Source: Diphasiastrum complanatum (lineage: Eukaryota > Streptophyta > Lycopodiopsida > Lycopodiales > Lycopodiaceae). From it: 64,000 bases of DNA. The position numbers and the translations under genes are program-made. The notes under the pieces were generated by a model that was not told the DNA's origin, searched no databases, and worked only from the letters and a program-made list of their open reading frames with translations. The stretch lies in assembly GCA_029204225.1 (NCBI GenBank), contig CM055100.1, positions 47,260,516 through 47,324,515 of the forward strand, in the 5' to 3' direction. Shown here in pieces: positions 1 through 11,486 of the stretch. Each line of letters begins with the position of its first letter. The first letter of the stretch is position 1.

Positions 1-1670
1 AGGGCTATGACCAACCAGATGTTTACTGCAATCAGCGCCCTAGCTCTGAGGACCCATCCTCCTGGCTTGGCATTTGGTATTGACAATGATGTGGACAGCC
101 ATAGAAGTAGGCAGAAAGTATTGTGGGGAAGAATGTGGAACAGCATCGGAATGGAGTGGAAATAGGGGAAGAGCATATGCGGGGAGGCATATGGGACCAC
201 TGCAGGGCCCTATTGCCAATGACATAAGTAGTTGGCATGAGAGACCACATTTTGGCCCCCTCAGGGCATATGGCAGCTGCCCATACTTCAGCCCTGCTGG
301 GAGGAAAGCATGTCCGGGGATTCATACTCCAGCACTGCGGATTCTAAGTGAGAAAATGGAATATGTCAACAGTATAAGTATCATGCCACCACATGAAAAT
401 GGAATAACATGATGTATAATGGTGTTCACGTGGCACCTCAGGATTGGCTAATTGCCAAAATGTGGGACCTCATGGCACCTGCATTCTAAAGAGAAGCCTG
501 GTCTTCTTGAGCAGACAGTCTATATGTCCTTCACCCCAGCGCTATGGCCCACTCTATGGTAAGAAAAACTACATGATGCCATTGTGGGGCCATGCACAAG
601 GCATGGTTTTATACCTCGTCTCGTTCCTCAACTTGGGGAGTGGGTTTCTCTTCTAGGTTTTCCTTCAGTCCTCAAAGAACATTCCTCCTTTGGTTGCCTC
701 CTCCTTGAAACCTCTAAGTTGAATAATGCATCTTAGTTTGAAAAAAAGGATGGCAATATTTTAGGACCTGATAGAAACTCAGGAATCAAAGTAGTTTCAT
801 CTTAAATATACCTTGATATGATGCAGTGCTAACATCTTTAATGAGCTATGATGAAATGGCAAGACGTTGGCAATCGTTAGAAGATAATAAGTGTGGCCTC
901 TAACATACGAGGAAGTCCAACTATTAATGGGAGCTTATACAAGCTTCTTGAGCATAATCTAGTAAATGATAGGTTGGTCATATAGTTTCTCAACATTGTC
1001 GTTCGTCAATGACCTACAGAAATAAATGCATTTCTTTAATCTCATTTTAAGCTAGTCCATCCTCCTCGTCCTAGATTCTTATTTCTTTGATACAAAGAAA
1101 ACCGATGTACGCTCTTTTTTTGCCATGTCACTGATATTGTCAGATACTAAGGAAAAATAAGAAATCATCTAATATAGATGTAAGCTCTATGATACACTCG
1201 ACATAGCAAACAAGATTTATAACCTTCGACTTTATGAAGTCCTCTCAAACCATCAATCCCATCATCCGTAGAACAGAGTAGATGCTACAGCATATAGGTT
1301 GTGCTCTGCATCACACTGTCTCACATCATACACATCTCTTCCTTCCCTACTCTCTCAAGTATATAAATTCTCCTACACATGATGTGTGGGATGTTGTTTC
1401 TTGCATGCTAAAGTGAGTCGAGTGATTCTTCTGTCTTTTATATATGCTCTTCCCCAAGAGGTAGTTTCATAGCTTTCAATAGGGAAACTGAGATTTCATT
1501 GTCTATTTCTCAACAGAACCACAGTTTATGCAAATTTGATAGCTGAAAGTAATCTGAATTCTCTGCTTTACTTTATGATGTTAAAATGAGGTTTTGAAAA
1601 AGCTCATGGCTATAGACAACAGTCACTAGAGAGCACATAGTGTGACTTTCTTCTGCTCTGCAAAACTACA
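1..1670. other. Gene-poor sequence, no recognised gene
   Basis: No ORF here gives a recognisable protein. The longest open stretch is 74-412 on the plus strand (112 codons). It has no domain, no repeat pattern and an overlapping open frame on the other strand, so it looks like chance. The first 110 bases read openly in another frame and end in a stop, which could be the end of an exon lying to the left of the window, but nothing confirms this. Confidence 0.5.
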
Positions 1671-4600
1671 TATACTATAGCCGATGCTGCCAAAAATGCA
1701 CATGTGAAAAAGATGCTGAAAAACAAGAACTTACTACCACGGAGGTATATACTGCAAAAGCTGCCAAAAAGTGTACACTGAATTGCATTGGAACTACGCT
1801 ATCTATGTGTAAATAAACATGGTATAGGGAAGGACCAGGAATGTGAATGTAACCCAAAGGCACGTAAATAGGGAAAACAAGGCATGTGGATAGAACAATG
1901 CTGCAGAGATCCCATGCCACCCAGATAGCCCATGAATGCACTTTGAGTGTTGCAGTAGACGACATAATAGTCGCAAACAAAATCCAAGGCACTCATATAG
2001 GCCACATAATAGTAAAGGAAGAAATGGCAATCCAAGCTACCTATTAAAGTGACCATAAATGTGTAATAGTAACTGTACCAAGTGATTCAAATGCAAATGA
2101 AGTTAATGCTGCAGCCTAATTGTAGTAAACTATAGTGCGATCAAATGATGTGGTACATAGAAAGATAACTGAGAGGCAATGTGTTGTGTGCGAGTGCCGA
2201 ACAACAGCAGTACTTGGTACTAAATTCCAAGCATACAAGTCGTTGCCAGGTGATCGTGAAAGACAGAATATCAACCAGACACCTGCTGTATGAAACTTGA
2301 AGGGCATATGATAGGAGCAACACACGATGCAAAATGTAGACTCCGAGACATTCAATGTCAGAGAAGATGGCCATATTCAAGGAACAATTTACCCCTTAAG
2401 AGTAAGGAGCGCCATATTATAGCTAGAAAATTTATCCAATATAAGAGGAGCTTTGAATAGAATTGTCCTGGAGATAGCTCTGTGACATTTGTTCTGGATA
2501 AATGGCTGTGTAGATTGGTTAGCATCATAACTGAAGTGAGAGGCAATGATGACACATCTATCACATATGAAATCACAATAATTGATCAGCAGCAGGGCTA
2601 CATAATTGTACTAGTACCAATGCCTGTACTCTGTCAATAACTCCTGTTATGAAGACAAAAAGCGAGCATGGCATGAAGGCCGTGTGGCTGAATACCAACA
2701 TCATGACTCCACGAAAGTGTACCATATAAATGATACTGCCACATATTAATACCAATATCATGACTCAGTCATAGTGTGCCATTAACTACTTGTACACTAA
2801 GAGGATTCTGCTGAAGTATACCATCAAAATTACATGGAGAAGAATGCATAAGGTCCAAGAGTACCAAATTAACGCACCGAAATAAATGCCAAAGATGAAG
2901 AATGTTGTGAGAGAGCTGGCACGCACACATAGGTACACTACACTGCAGATCATATGAAACAATGATTTCATCGTTGAAAAGAACAATGACCCCAACTAGG
3001 TCTCCTGGCATGATATTAAAGTTGTCAAAAGAATTGGCTTAATGTAGCAAAACATAGATACCATAGTGCTGAGAGTCCAGAAAGACAATAGAAGAATACT
3101 CCTCGGCATGGACATAATGATGTGCAGAGACAATATGAAGTGTCTCAATCATAAGAGAATGAGCACAATCGCCACTGCAATAGAGAAATAGTATGCTGCC
3201 AGGTTGAAGGTACATATGCACACATGCATACTGTAATGTGTCGGGAGAATAACCAGTATATGGCAATTGAAAACCAGGGCATATCAAATAGATCCCAGAG
3301 ACAATATAAGGGCCAAGAATTCCAAACAAAGGAATATACATCACTGTGACTGCCAAATACTACAAGAAATAACTGCACAAGGACCCAATAGAAACCTCCA
3401 AGAAAAATAAACACCAATCCAACTATAGAATGATAAAATGCCATGTAAATGCAAAGGTTAAAATCCAAAATATAGCAAGGTACTCAAGTACAAATGGTAC
3501 CCAAAGCCTTAGAAAGAACCTAGATTGCCAACTGAAGGCATTAGTATGAATGTCATGGCTGTAGAAAACTAGGATGATGCTACATGCTAATATATATCAA
3601 ACAGGTTTGCTATTATAATGTTGCATCATAACAACTATGTTGCAAAGGACTAACTAGCATGTCATGTATAGAGGCCATGAATGCCACGTAAAGACATCAA
3701 CATGCAAACATTTCAGAAGATCTTTAATGTCATACACAAATTAACGATATGCTCTGTGTATAACCACCCATGTAACAAGGGGATGTCCCTTGGCTGAAGA
3801 ATTTCATGACAACACTGTCACTGACCAATAGAAGAACACTCAGCAGTGAAACTAACATGGTACTTCCATCAGCACTGAATAATGCACCCACTATACAGAA
3901 AGACCGTTTGACATCAATAGAAGCCCTGCATTAATGAACCATATTAGTGATATTGATGGATATAGTGTGTTGAAGCAAATGTATATCCCTACACGTGCAT
4001 GAGCCAGGAGTGCTCCCGTTAAGAAGTAAAATATGTTAAATGTCTACTCCAAAAGGAGACCAAACATATTCATCAGGGCAATAAACGCCATGAATAGGCA
4101 GCAGGAAAGATTATAAATTTCATGTCCTAAAACAGCAAATAGATCTACAGTTAAACCCCAGAGACTTGCACAGCTTACTGATGGAAGCCATAAATGACTC
4201 GAGATATGAAGTCCCAAACTAGATATGTGAACCAAGAGTATCCAATGAGAGCAACAATAGACAGCTTGTAAACTACAGAGAGAATCCAAGAAACAATTGT
4301 AGCTATGCAGTAACGGAATGCTGTACAGTCATAGAAATGTGGACTGCAGAAGGAACCATAATACCGAAGATCTTGTGTATACAAATATGTCTGGTAGGAA
4401 GTATCCCACTAATTCAGACGGTGGTGAGCCAAGATCATAAGAACTAGTAGGGCTGGGATTGCAAATCTCTTTCATGAATTGATGTCATATTGTTGATATG
4501 ATGTATTATAACTTCAAAAGGAACACCACACTTTTCTGTAGCTACAGAAAGCAACAGATGAGCTAACTGAATAAATGACTATACCTCAACTATGCATGTG

Positions 4601-5035
4601 AGTTCCCCATGATGTTAGTCAGCCTGTACCCAATGTATGACAACTTGAAATAAATTTGAATATGTATAAAAATATCTCATCACACTAGAAGGTACATATC
4701 ATCAATAGATATATATGCACTTCATCTGTCCGTTTCATATTAAGTGGCTCATCATCCTGATCTTGTGCCAATATTGCATCTAGAACATCCTCTACACACG
4801 GGTGTACACCTGTGGCTACGTCTCACAATCAATCCTAGTCTACCTAGAAGCTTCGGATCTCTCAATGATACAGTCTGTTGTGATGAGTATCTTATCTAGG
4901 TAAAGCTTAAAATGCAACAACTCAAGGAGGAGAGATCCAAGCAACAAGCTGCAGAAGGACATTGGAGTGACCTACTTAGTAAAAACACTAGTGGAAAGAG
5001 ATCCTGACGCCGTAGTATAGTATAAACTACTTGGC
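1671..5035. other. AT-rich intergenic DNA with A-over-T skew
   Basis: Minus-strand open frames of 70-107 codons occur at 1675-4384, but none resembles a known domain and they overlap each other in several frames. By eye the plus strand between about 1,700 and 4,400 is A-rich and T-poor, which is why long stop-free runs appear on the minus strand. I see no promoter, splice pattern or repeat unit here. It is best treated as unannotated sequence, possibly a very old repeat. Confidence 0.45.
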
Positions 5036-5116
5036 CAAAGCCCGCGCGTTCCGTACGTTGTTTCGTACGCGTTTGAAACGCGTATGAAACGACTCGTCCA
5101 GGTTCGAAACGGGAAA
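5036..5116. repeat. CpG-dense block of GTTTCGAAACG-like motifs, left side
   Basis: This short block is packed with CpG in an otherwise AT-rich region. It contains repeated variants of TTTCGTACG, GAAACGCG, GAAACGAC and TTCGAAACGGG, many palindromic around TTCGAA or CGTACG. A matching block lies at 5836-5940, on the other side of a threefold tandem repeat. Together they resemble the repeat-rich subterminal regions of a DNA transposon, but terminal inverted repeats and a target duplication were not found. Confidence 0.5.
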
Positions 5117-5170
5117 TTTTTTTAGGGTTTTTTTTTTTTGAAAATGTGTTTTTGAGGGTTTTTGGGGTTT

Positions 5171-5798
5171 ACAGATGTCATTGAAAGTCTAGTAACAAGT
5201 AGATACATCCAATTTCATGAGAATGCTCTAGAGAATGCAATTTCAAGAGGATATGGTCACTTTCCTCAATCAATTATTGATACTTTCATGGATAGGTTAT
5301 TAGGTTGCGAGAATCTGTTCATGCCCATTGCCAGTACATACTACAAAGCTTATGGCACGGTTTTTGGGTTTTACAGATGTCATAGACAGTCTAGTAACAA
5401 GTAGATACATCCAATTTCATGAGAATGCTCTAGAGAAATTAGAATGCAATTTCAAGAGGAGAAGCTGTGTATGGTGATTACTTTCCTCAGTCAATTATTG
5501 ATACTATCATGGATAGGTTATTAGGTTGCAGGAATCTGTTCATGCCCATTGCCAGTACATACTACAAAGCTTATGGCACGGTTTTTGGGATTTACAGATG
5601 TCATAGACAGTCTAGTAACAAGTAGATACATCCAATTTCATGAGAATGCTCTAGAGAAATTAGAATGCAATTTCAAGAGGAGAAGTTGTGTATGGTGATT
5701 ACTTTCCTCAGTCAATTATTGATACTATCATGGATAGGTTATTAGGTTGCGAGAATCTGTTCATGCCCATTGCCAGTACATACTACAAAGCTTATGGC
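5171..5798 (+). repeat. Threefold tandem repeat, unit about 202-221 bp
   Basis: Three near-identical copies begin at the shared motif ACAGATGTCAT at 5171, 5373 and 5594, giving periods of 202 and 221 bp; the third copy decays at about 5798. The first unit lacks roughly 20 bp present in the other two (the segment near AAATTAGAATGC and the GAGAAG motif). In one frame each copy can encode a segment containing FPQSIIDT, MDRLLGCENLFMP and STYYKAYG, but stops fall between copies. I do not recognise the peptide. It may be a captured exon or part of a transposase, repeated inside a CpG-flanked element. Confidence 0.75.
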
Positions 5799-5835
5799 GC
5801 AATTTCAGGAAAAAAAAAAATTGGTTTTTTTTTTT

Positions 5836-5940
5836 TTCTTCGGTCGTTTCGAACACTGAAACGGCGTTTCGAAATGGGGTCGTTTCGTACGTCCCGTTTT
5901 GAACGCGGTTCAGCATTCGAAACGCGTTTCGAGGAAACAC
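5836..5940. repeat. CpG-dense block of GTTTCGAAACG-like motifs, right side
   Basis: This is the counterpart of the block at 5036-5116. It holds GGTCGTTTCGAACAC, GGCGTTTCGAAATGG, GTCGTTTCGTACGTC, CCGTTTTGAACGCGG and TTCGAAACGCGTTTCGAGG one after another, at intervals of about 15-20 bp. The CpGs are largely intact, unlike those in nearby retroelements, which suggests either youth or lack of methylation. No function is assigned. Confidence 0.5.
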
Positions 5941-6390
5941 TGCAAAGATGGAATGTCAATCTTCGTAACTTCTAGATGTCAGATTGTCAAGCTATAAATT
6001 TTAACAGAAGTGGCTTGTTGTAGGAAGAGCAGTGATGTAATAAGAAGATACAAAAAGGGAACACAAAAGTAGATGGGTTCTCATAAGCCAATGAAAACTT
6101 AAAAGAGAAAAGAGAGAATTTCCGTGCCATATTCAAAAGCTGAAGTGTAGAGCTATAGGAAGAAAAATGATTCAAACACTTACACAGATGACAAAGTATG
6201 TGCAAAAAAAATATGAAGTCTTGAAAGATATTGGATACATGAAAATCAGCTAGTCAACTTTAAGACAACATAATCAGGAGTTTTGAACACATCCGTTTAT
6301 CTCCAGCTCACGGTGTTGTTCAAAATGATTTCACTCTTAGCGTCAATCATGATAATCGCTTACTCACAGCACGTCAGAATAAAATCTCAC

Positions 6391-6506
6391 CTCTCATCCA
6401 GTGCTTAGGATAGCAAGACTCTGTCAAAGGCTGTCAGAACTGGACGCGAGCATGAAATCTCTCACTCCCTTCTATGCACGGCATGGCATGGGCTCTTCCT
6501 TATATA
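6391..6506 (-). promoter_or_regulatory. Possible minus-strand core promoter and first exon
   Basis: On the minus strand a good TATA box (TATATAAG, 6499-6506) sits in a GC-richer stretch. It is followed, 108 bp downstream, by a consensus-like splice donor (GAGAG then GTGAGA, junction at 6391/6390). This would give a short, mostly non-coding first exon reading to the left. A pyrimidine-rich acceptor followed by an ATG occurs near 6150, but no convincing protein follows, so no gene is called. It could equally be the promoter of an old LTR. Confidence 0.25.
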
Positions 6507-6669
6507 CACTTCATCACACAGAAGGTGGAAGGGCTGCAAGGAGGCATCTGGCTGGGAGAGGAGGCCCGAAACCATTGGGAACCCACACAGCTGCAGCTCG
6601 AGTGTTTTGTCCTTCCATAAGGGGGAAGGAGAGGCGATTGAGGCATTTAAGAATCACTCATTTCTAAGT

Positions 6670-7500
6670 CCTTTTCAGTGTGGCCTTGACATTTGGCTCC
6701 TTGTGATACTTCAAGACATTTTATTTTTCCTAAGTTGTCATGGTGGCCCTCGATGATGTTTTGCAGGTCCGTAATCAATGTTTGGTTCTTGATCTATGAT
6801 TTTTGAACAGGCTTACGGCAAAAGAGGTCCTACAACAGGCATTTCGTTATATTGGTAATTTGAAAAAGAGTATATGGTGAGATTTTGTTGGGCCTTGCTA
6901 GTGATTTTATAACATCATCCATAGTCTATTTTAGGGCCAGCTCTAAGGCTCAAAAAAACGTACTTGATATTGAGTAGTTTTTAGGCAGACTGGGAACCAA
7001 TGGCTATACATGCCAATTAAATGTCAGCTCCCTATTACGCTTGGCAATTTTACATTTAAATTATTACAAAAAATCACTTAGCATCCATATATTAGCCTGA
7101 TATTTGGCATTAAGCTATCAGCAATGTGGTCCAAAGGCCAGTGACTGAATCCTAAAACTTTCGAAAGCAACCAATGTTCCATCAGCTTCGATCATGCATT
7201 TCAACCACCTTGTGCACCTAAATAAATTTATGCTCCCACTCCAATCAAATATCATACCGTTGATAAGATCCATGCATAGTTGCCCAGAAACGCATTTCTA
7301 GGATAAAACGTCACTAGAAACCCATTTCTGGGATCAGAAACGCAAAAAGAAAAAATTAAAAACAAGTAAAAAAATATTTCACCCTTCGGCGTCCATCTAC
7401 TCGTTGATCCGGAGGTGGTGCACACGATTGCAGCAGTATTTGAGTTGTGTGGCAAGCGAAATTAATCCACAAAGTTTTTTTGTGAGTGTAGGCTTAGCTT
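6670..7500. other. No gene seen
   Basis: This is AT-rich sequence with no supported coding region. A short imperfect direct repeat (AGAAACGCATTTCTAGGA and AGAAACCCATTTCTGGGA) lies at about 7287-7345. Confidence 0.4.
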
Positions 7501-7526
7501 TTTGAAAGTGATTACATTGACCTGTA

Positions 7527-8460
7527 GGCAATGAAATCAAATGATGTTTGGTTCTAGACCACCTTTCTTTATGCCCACCGTAATTCCTATAGCGTCAATT
7601 TCAGTCGTTACGACAAGCCTAGCAAGATTTGAATGCCACACTCCAAATGCATGTGTATTTTTGCCGTTTTCATGAATTGACCTGTAGGCATCTGATTGAG
7701 GTGATGCCTGACCTAGATTGCATTTCTCCATGCCTACGGAGACTCCTGTATGGTGGCAGATAGAAAATCTATTGTCTCTCGGAGATTAGGATTTCTGATT
7801 TGAGAAATTAGATATCCATCGTTGGTTTTAGTCTTGATGTCACCCTAATCCGGGAGGAAGAAGACAAAGATGTCGTATTTGGCAAGGGCTCGGGTTTGCG
7901 GTAGGTGGGTGGTGTGGGGGAGGTTGAGCGTCAGGGAGACCAGCGCTAGGTCACAATATAGTCTTGTCCCTTATGGGTTACCGAGAAACGGTCAGTTTCG
8001 AAAGTGGCGAAGGCCTTCTTGACTATAGAAAGGTCCTTGGCTGAGGGGTACCTGCATGTTGGCTAGGCCGGCAGCACTTAGGTTTGGCTTGGCCTAGTTT
8101 GTGGATGTAGAGTGTAACTATTGGGATGAGTGTATTTCCAACTATGCCTGCCATGGGAGGTTGGGCTCCACCATCATCCAAGGGCAATGGAGGGTTTGCT
8201 GGGTACAGTGTATTACTCATTGTGGTTGAGGTGCAAGCAGGGCTAAATCCTCATCCAATGGTGTAGCAAGCCCCATCAAAGTCAATAGACAATGAATCTA
8301 ATTGGATTAGATAATCCATTGTACTTCAAGTTCTGATTTCCAAGCCTAATTCTATGTGTTTTTTGGCCTAACTGTGAAGTGTTGTAAAAGCATCCGATTG
8401 GGGCGTGGTCTAGGGCTACATTGCATTTCTTCATGCGCGTAGGGACTCCTACGCTAACAA
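7527..8460. repeat. Three degenerate copies of a dispersed repeat module
   Basis: Similar modules occur at about 7527-7595, 7687-7750 and 8389-8452. Each has a GCATCYGATTGRGG-like start (weakest in the first copy), a middle of the type TTGCATTTCTYCATGC, and a GGAGACTCCTGTA or GGGACTCCTACGC end. The stretches before copies two and three also resemble each other (a segment near ATGCATGTGTATTTTTGCC against TCTATGTGTTTTTTGGCC). Because the spacing is uneven this is not a simple tandem array; repeated insertion or segmental duplication is more likely. No coding function is seen. Confidence 0.4.
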
Positions 8461-8726
8461 CATATGCCCTCGTTTCATTCACTGAAAATCCATTTAAAAT
8501 GGAACGTTTGTTAATGGAATTTCATGGAGTGAAACACATTTTAGTGAAACTAAGGTAAGAGCAAAAACAAATCAAGCAATTCACTATATATTCCTAGAGA
8601 TGTGATAGACTATTGACTTCATGGCTACTCATTTTCTTCATAGGTTTTTCATTGTTTTGTAATTTTTTATTTTATTGAGTATGTACAAGGTAGCTAGGAT
8701 GCTACACATCTACAACCTCTTTTTAC

Positions 8727-9258
8727 CTACAATTGCTCTATGTCCTCAACACATGGGGTGGGTATGATACTATCATTTGTCCCCCAGTCTAAACCCCACA
8801 TGAAAGTGGTAATCTTGTGTCGCACACATCTTGGTTCAGCCCATTTAGCCAGCTCATAGTATGTGTAGATGGTTTTGCATTGTGGAATGCTCACCACTAT
8901 TTCATTCAAAACATTGTCATCTATAATGTCTTTTTTCAAATCTACCCTTTGGTAGATGTCACGGTGCTTTACATATTCAAGTGTAGGGCACCAATTTCCA
9001 GCCCTTAGTCCATCTACTCCACGTCTATACAGAAGTCCCCCTATGAGGGAAAACTATCATGCTTACAGCTAATAGCTTGAGCTTACGTTTCTCTTGTGAA
9101 GTCAAGGAGGCTGCAACTTCCAAAGTAGAAAGATAATTGGCGAGGTCATCGTACCATTTTGGAATCATAACGATGTCTTTCTTGAACAGTTCCTTTGAAT
9201 GGTCTTCTTTCCAATAATTGTTCTCATCACCTATATTCTCTACATCACATGTAGTCAT
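8727..9258 (-). pseudogene. Relic of a Ty3/gypsy polyprotein (RNase H to integrase linker)
   Basis: On the minus strand a reading beginning near 9258 contains PKWYDDLANYLST and LTSQEKRKLKLLA. With one frame shift near 9040 it continues as LYRRGVDG and then runs open to a stop at 8727. The order 'P-x-W-x-x-D-L-x-x-Y-L', a Lys/Arg-rich stretch and then 'L-Y-R-R-G-x-D-G' matches the segment joining RNase H and the integrase zinc finger in plant gypsy elements. No integrase core is found to the left. It ends about 90 bp from a solo LTR that lies on the opposite strand, so the two are probably unrelated. The fit is by pattern only. Confidence 0.4.
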
Positions 9259-9344
9259 TCAAACCTTGCAACCTAGGTGATTCGCTCTTCAAGCTATATG
9301 ACCGATATTGAGAGTGAAATCATTTTCACCAAGAATGTGAGAGG

Positions 9345-9742
9345 GAGATTGTCATGCCCACGACTGGTCTTGGATAGCGTGTCCCTAAACTCATGATGGT
9401 GGATTTTTATGGGTCTATCAGTGAGTCATAGGGGAACTGGATGATGTGGCCCAGATAGGCTACATAGGTGTCACAATGCACTACTAGTGGTGCATGGGCC
9501 TTGGAGGATATAAGTAATACTCATTGGGCTCTCGCTAGTGTATGCTTGGTTGGGGCAAGGGTAGCAATACGCTGCCGATGTGACATATCTCCTATTGAGC
9601 ATTGATCTTTAGATCCATAGCTTGGGAGCTAGATCCGTAAGATCTAGGTTTGGTTGGGTTGGTTTGTCCACCATCCGTTTCCCTGTTTTTCTTTGGATTC
9701 AGCATCCTAGTTATGATCCTCGGTGGAGGTCTTTATAGAGAT
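9345..9742 (+). mobile_element. Solo LTR (9350-9737) with 5-bp target duplication GAGAT
   Basis: The LTR begins TGTCATGCCC at 9350 and ends CTTTATA at 9737. It is flanked by GAGAT on both sides (9345-9349 and 9738-9742), the direct 5-bp duplication expected of integrase-mediated insertion. A second copy of this LTR family is the 5' LTR of the gypsy element at 26117-26610 on the minus strand, which has the same start and the same TTTATA end. The copies share long stretches, for example around TAGCGTGTCC and TTGGTTGGGTTGG. No internal domain adjoins this copy, so unequal LTR recombination has removed the rest. Confidence 0.85.
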
Positions 9743-10495
9743 AGACTACGTGTTTTTTTTTATCGGTCTTGTGAGCAACATGTTCAACACTTGGATGCAT
9801 GTTGTTGTGGGTTAGAGACTTTTTGATCAGGCTCCTCGCTCCTGACAAGGATGAGCTAGATGTTATTCTATTTGTGGCTGTGAGAGGTTATTATGATCAG
9901 CCTGTCAGACTATCAAACGCATGTTGCCATAAATTTATGTCATCCTAGTCATTCACCTAGAAGAAATCAGTTCGGAATCTCCTGCGCACACTTCTCTGAT
10001 CGACATTGAGGGTGAGAGATCATGTTCTGGCCAAGAGTCCCATTGTAGAAACCAGGGTGATCAAAAGAGGTCCCCAAAATGCATGAAAAAAGTACAAAAT
10101 GGTGCAACCAAAAATTGATGCTAGAAATTTTGCAATTGAAGTTGCACACATCAAAATCAAGATCTTAAAGTGCATCAGGAGTCATCTACTATAGGAAGAT
10201 CAATGATACAAAAATCACCCAAAGGGGAGAATTGAAAATACAAAAGTAAACAAGTTTTCATACACTAACAAAAAAAGGATTCCTACTGTCGTATGCATTG
10301 CTACATTAAAATGAAACAAAATCAGCATGTTCTTAGGCAACACCTGTTAGAGATTTGAAGACACAACCAAAATGGAAAAAGGACTAGAGTAGAGAGAAGT
10401 AGAGCAAAACAGAAAATTTGGGCTTCTTTGCAAACTGTGAAATCTGGAGCAAATTGAAGATGGCATGCACTTCCCCCAATGGTCCATCCTGAAAA
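9743..10495. other. No gene seen
   Basis: This is AT-rich sequence with only short chance ORFs. If the COR413 gene to the right is complete, its last exon would have to lie here or in the following LTR-like stretch. No matching exon was found. Confidence 0.4.
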
Positions 10496-11000
10496 GATGC
10501 TCTAGCACCAAGTTACTAGCTAAACAAAAAGGTACTAAGATTGTAGTCTAGCTTAAGGTTCAAGACTAAATCAGAATCGGCCAATCAAACTAATGAGACA
10601 ACATGCTTATATATAGCTGAATGGAGGGTCCAGGATGCTAGAGCTAGGAGCCTGATGAGACTGAGCAAAAGTATGCACATAACAACTCACTACTGATAAG
10701 ACTAAGTGGCCTTATCCACAGACTAGAGGGGCCAATGGGTGAGAGAAGGAAACAAGAAGGAAGGAGAGTGGGCGAGATGACGACTGCAATGGGGACAGGA
10801 GATACAGATGTAGAACATTGACGAACAACAGCAAAACAGAGAAGCAAATAAACTGAATAGCAATGGATGATGGACCAAGCCCAAGAAGGTGCTATGATTC
10901 CATGCTAAGAACCAGATCTCATATAAAGCATCACATAGTAACAGGATAATTAGTAAAACGATAATCACATAGTTAATTGCAGAATGACTAGCAGGAGTCC
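10496..11000 (-). mobile_element. Candidate LTR and primer-binding site, minus strand
   Basis: On the minus strand a TATA box (TATATATAAG, 10606-10615) is followed about 100 bp downstream by TGGTGCTAGAGCATC (10496-10510). This resembles the initiator-Met primer-binding site TGGTATCAGAGC, with three differences. That layout (TATA, about 100 bp of R-U5, then the binding site) is what an LTR retroelement shows. The right end of the LTR was not found and no gag or pol follows to the left, so this is only a candidate fragment. It lies just downstream of the identified COR413 exons. Confidence 0.25.
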
Positions 11001-11486
11001 TACTCATAATATTTTGAAGGCCCTTACAAGAACCTTCAAAGAAGCTACCAGACTAGAGTTTACACTCTGGCACACCCACAAAGGCATCCTGCAAGTCCCT
11101 AGAATATACTACAACCCATATGCCTGCAAATGATAAATAGGCCTTTGAACAAAAAATGGAAGCATATACCCTAGTGTAATATAGCTGGTATGTCCATAAC
11201 AAAAAAGATTTCATAAATTGAATTTTGTACAAAAAGCAAATCGTATATGAAGTAATTTGTCTTAAACAGAGAGGACAAAATAGAGTATATTATAACGAGA
11301 CAAAGAGTTATAAGTTGAAAAGTATATAATGAGCCATGAATCTAACTTGTGGATATTATCTTCTAGAAAGAATTTCTTTGGCCTAAAAAAGACTGCCCTA
11401 ACCATTGTTGTAGCGCTCATAGAAAGGCTTCAGAGGATAAATTGAGGCTGCAGTGCTTGTTTCAGTGTTTACCTTAATTGTGTTAC

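Noticed and set aside
74-412. 112-codon ORF at the left edge
   Set aside because: No recognisable domain, overlapping open frames on the other strand, and no promoter or splice context.
5171-5798. CRISPR-like or satellite array
   Set aside because: Only three copies of about 200 bp without spacers, in a plant nuclear context; a tandem duplication explains it.
6401-6667. 88-codon plus-strand ORF in a GC-richer stretch
   Set aside because: The same stretch looks like a minus-strand promoter and leader; the peptide is basic and low-complexity with no homology pattern.
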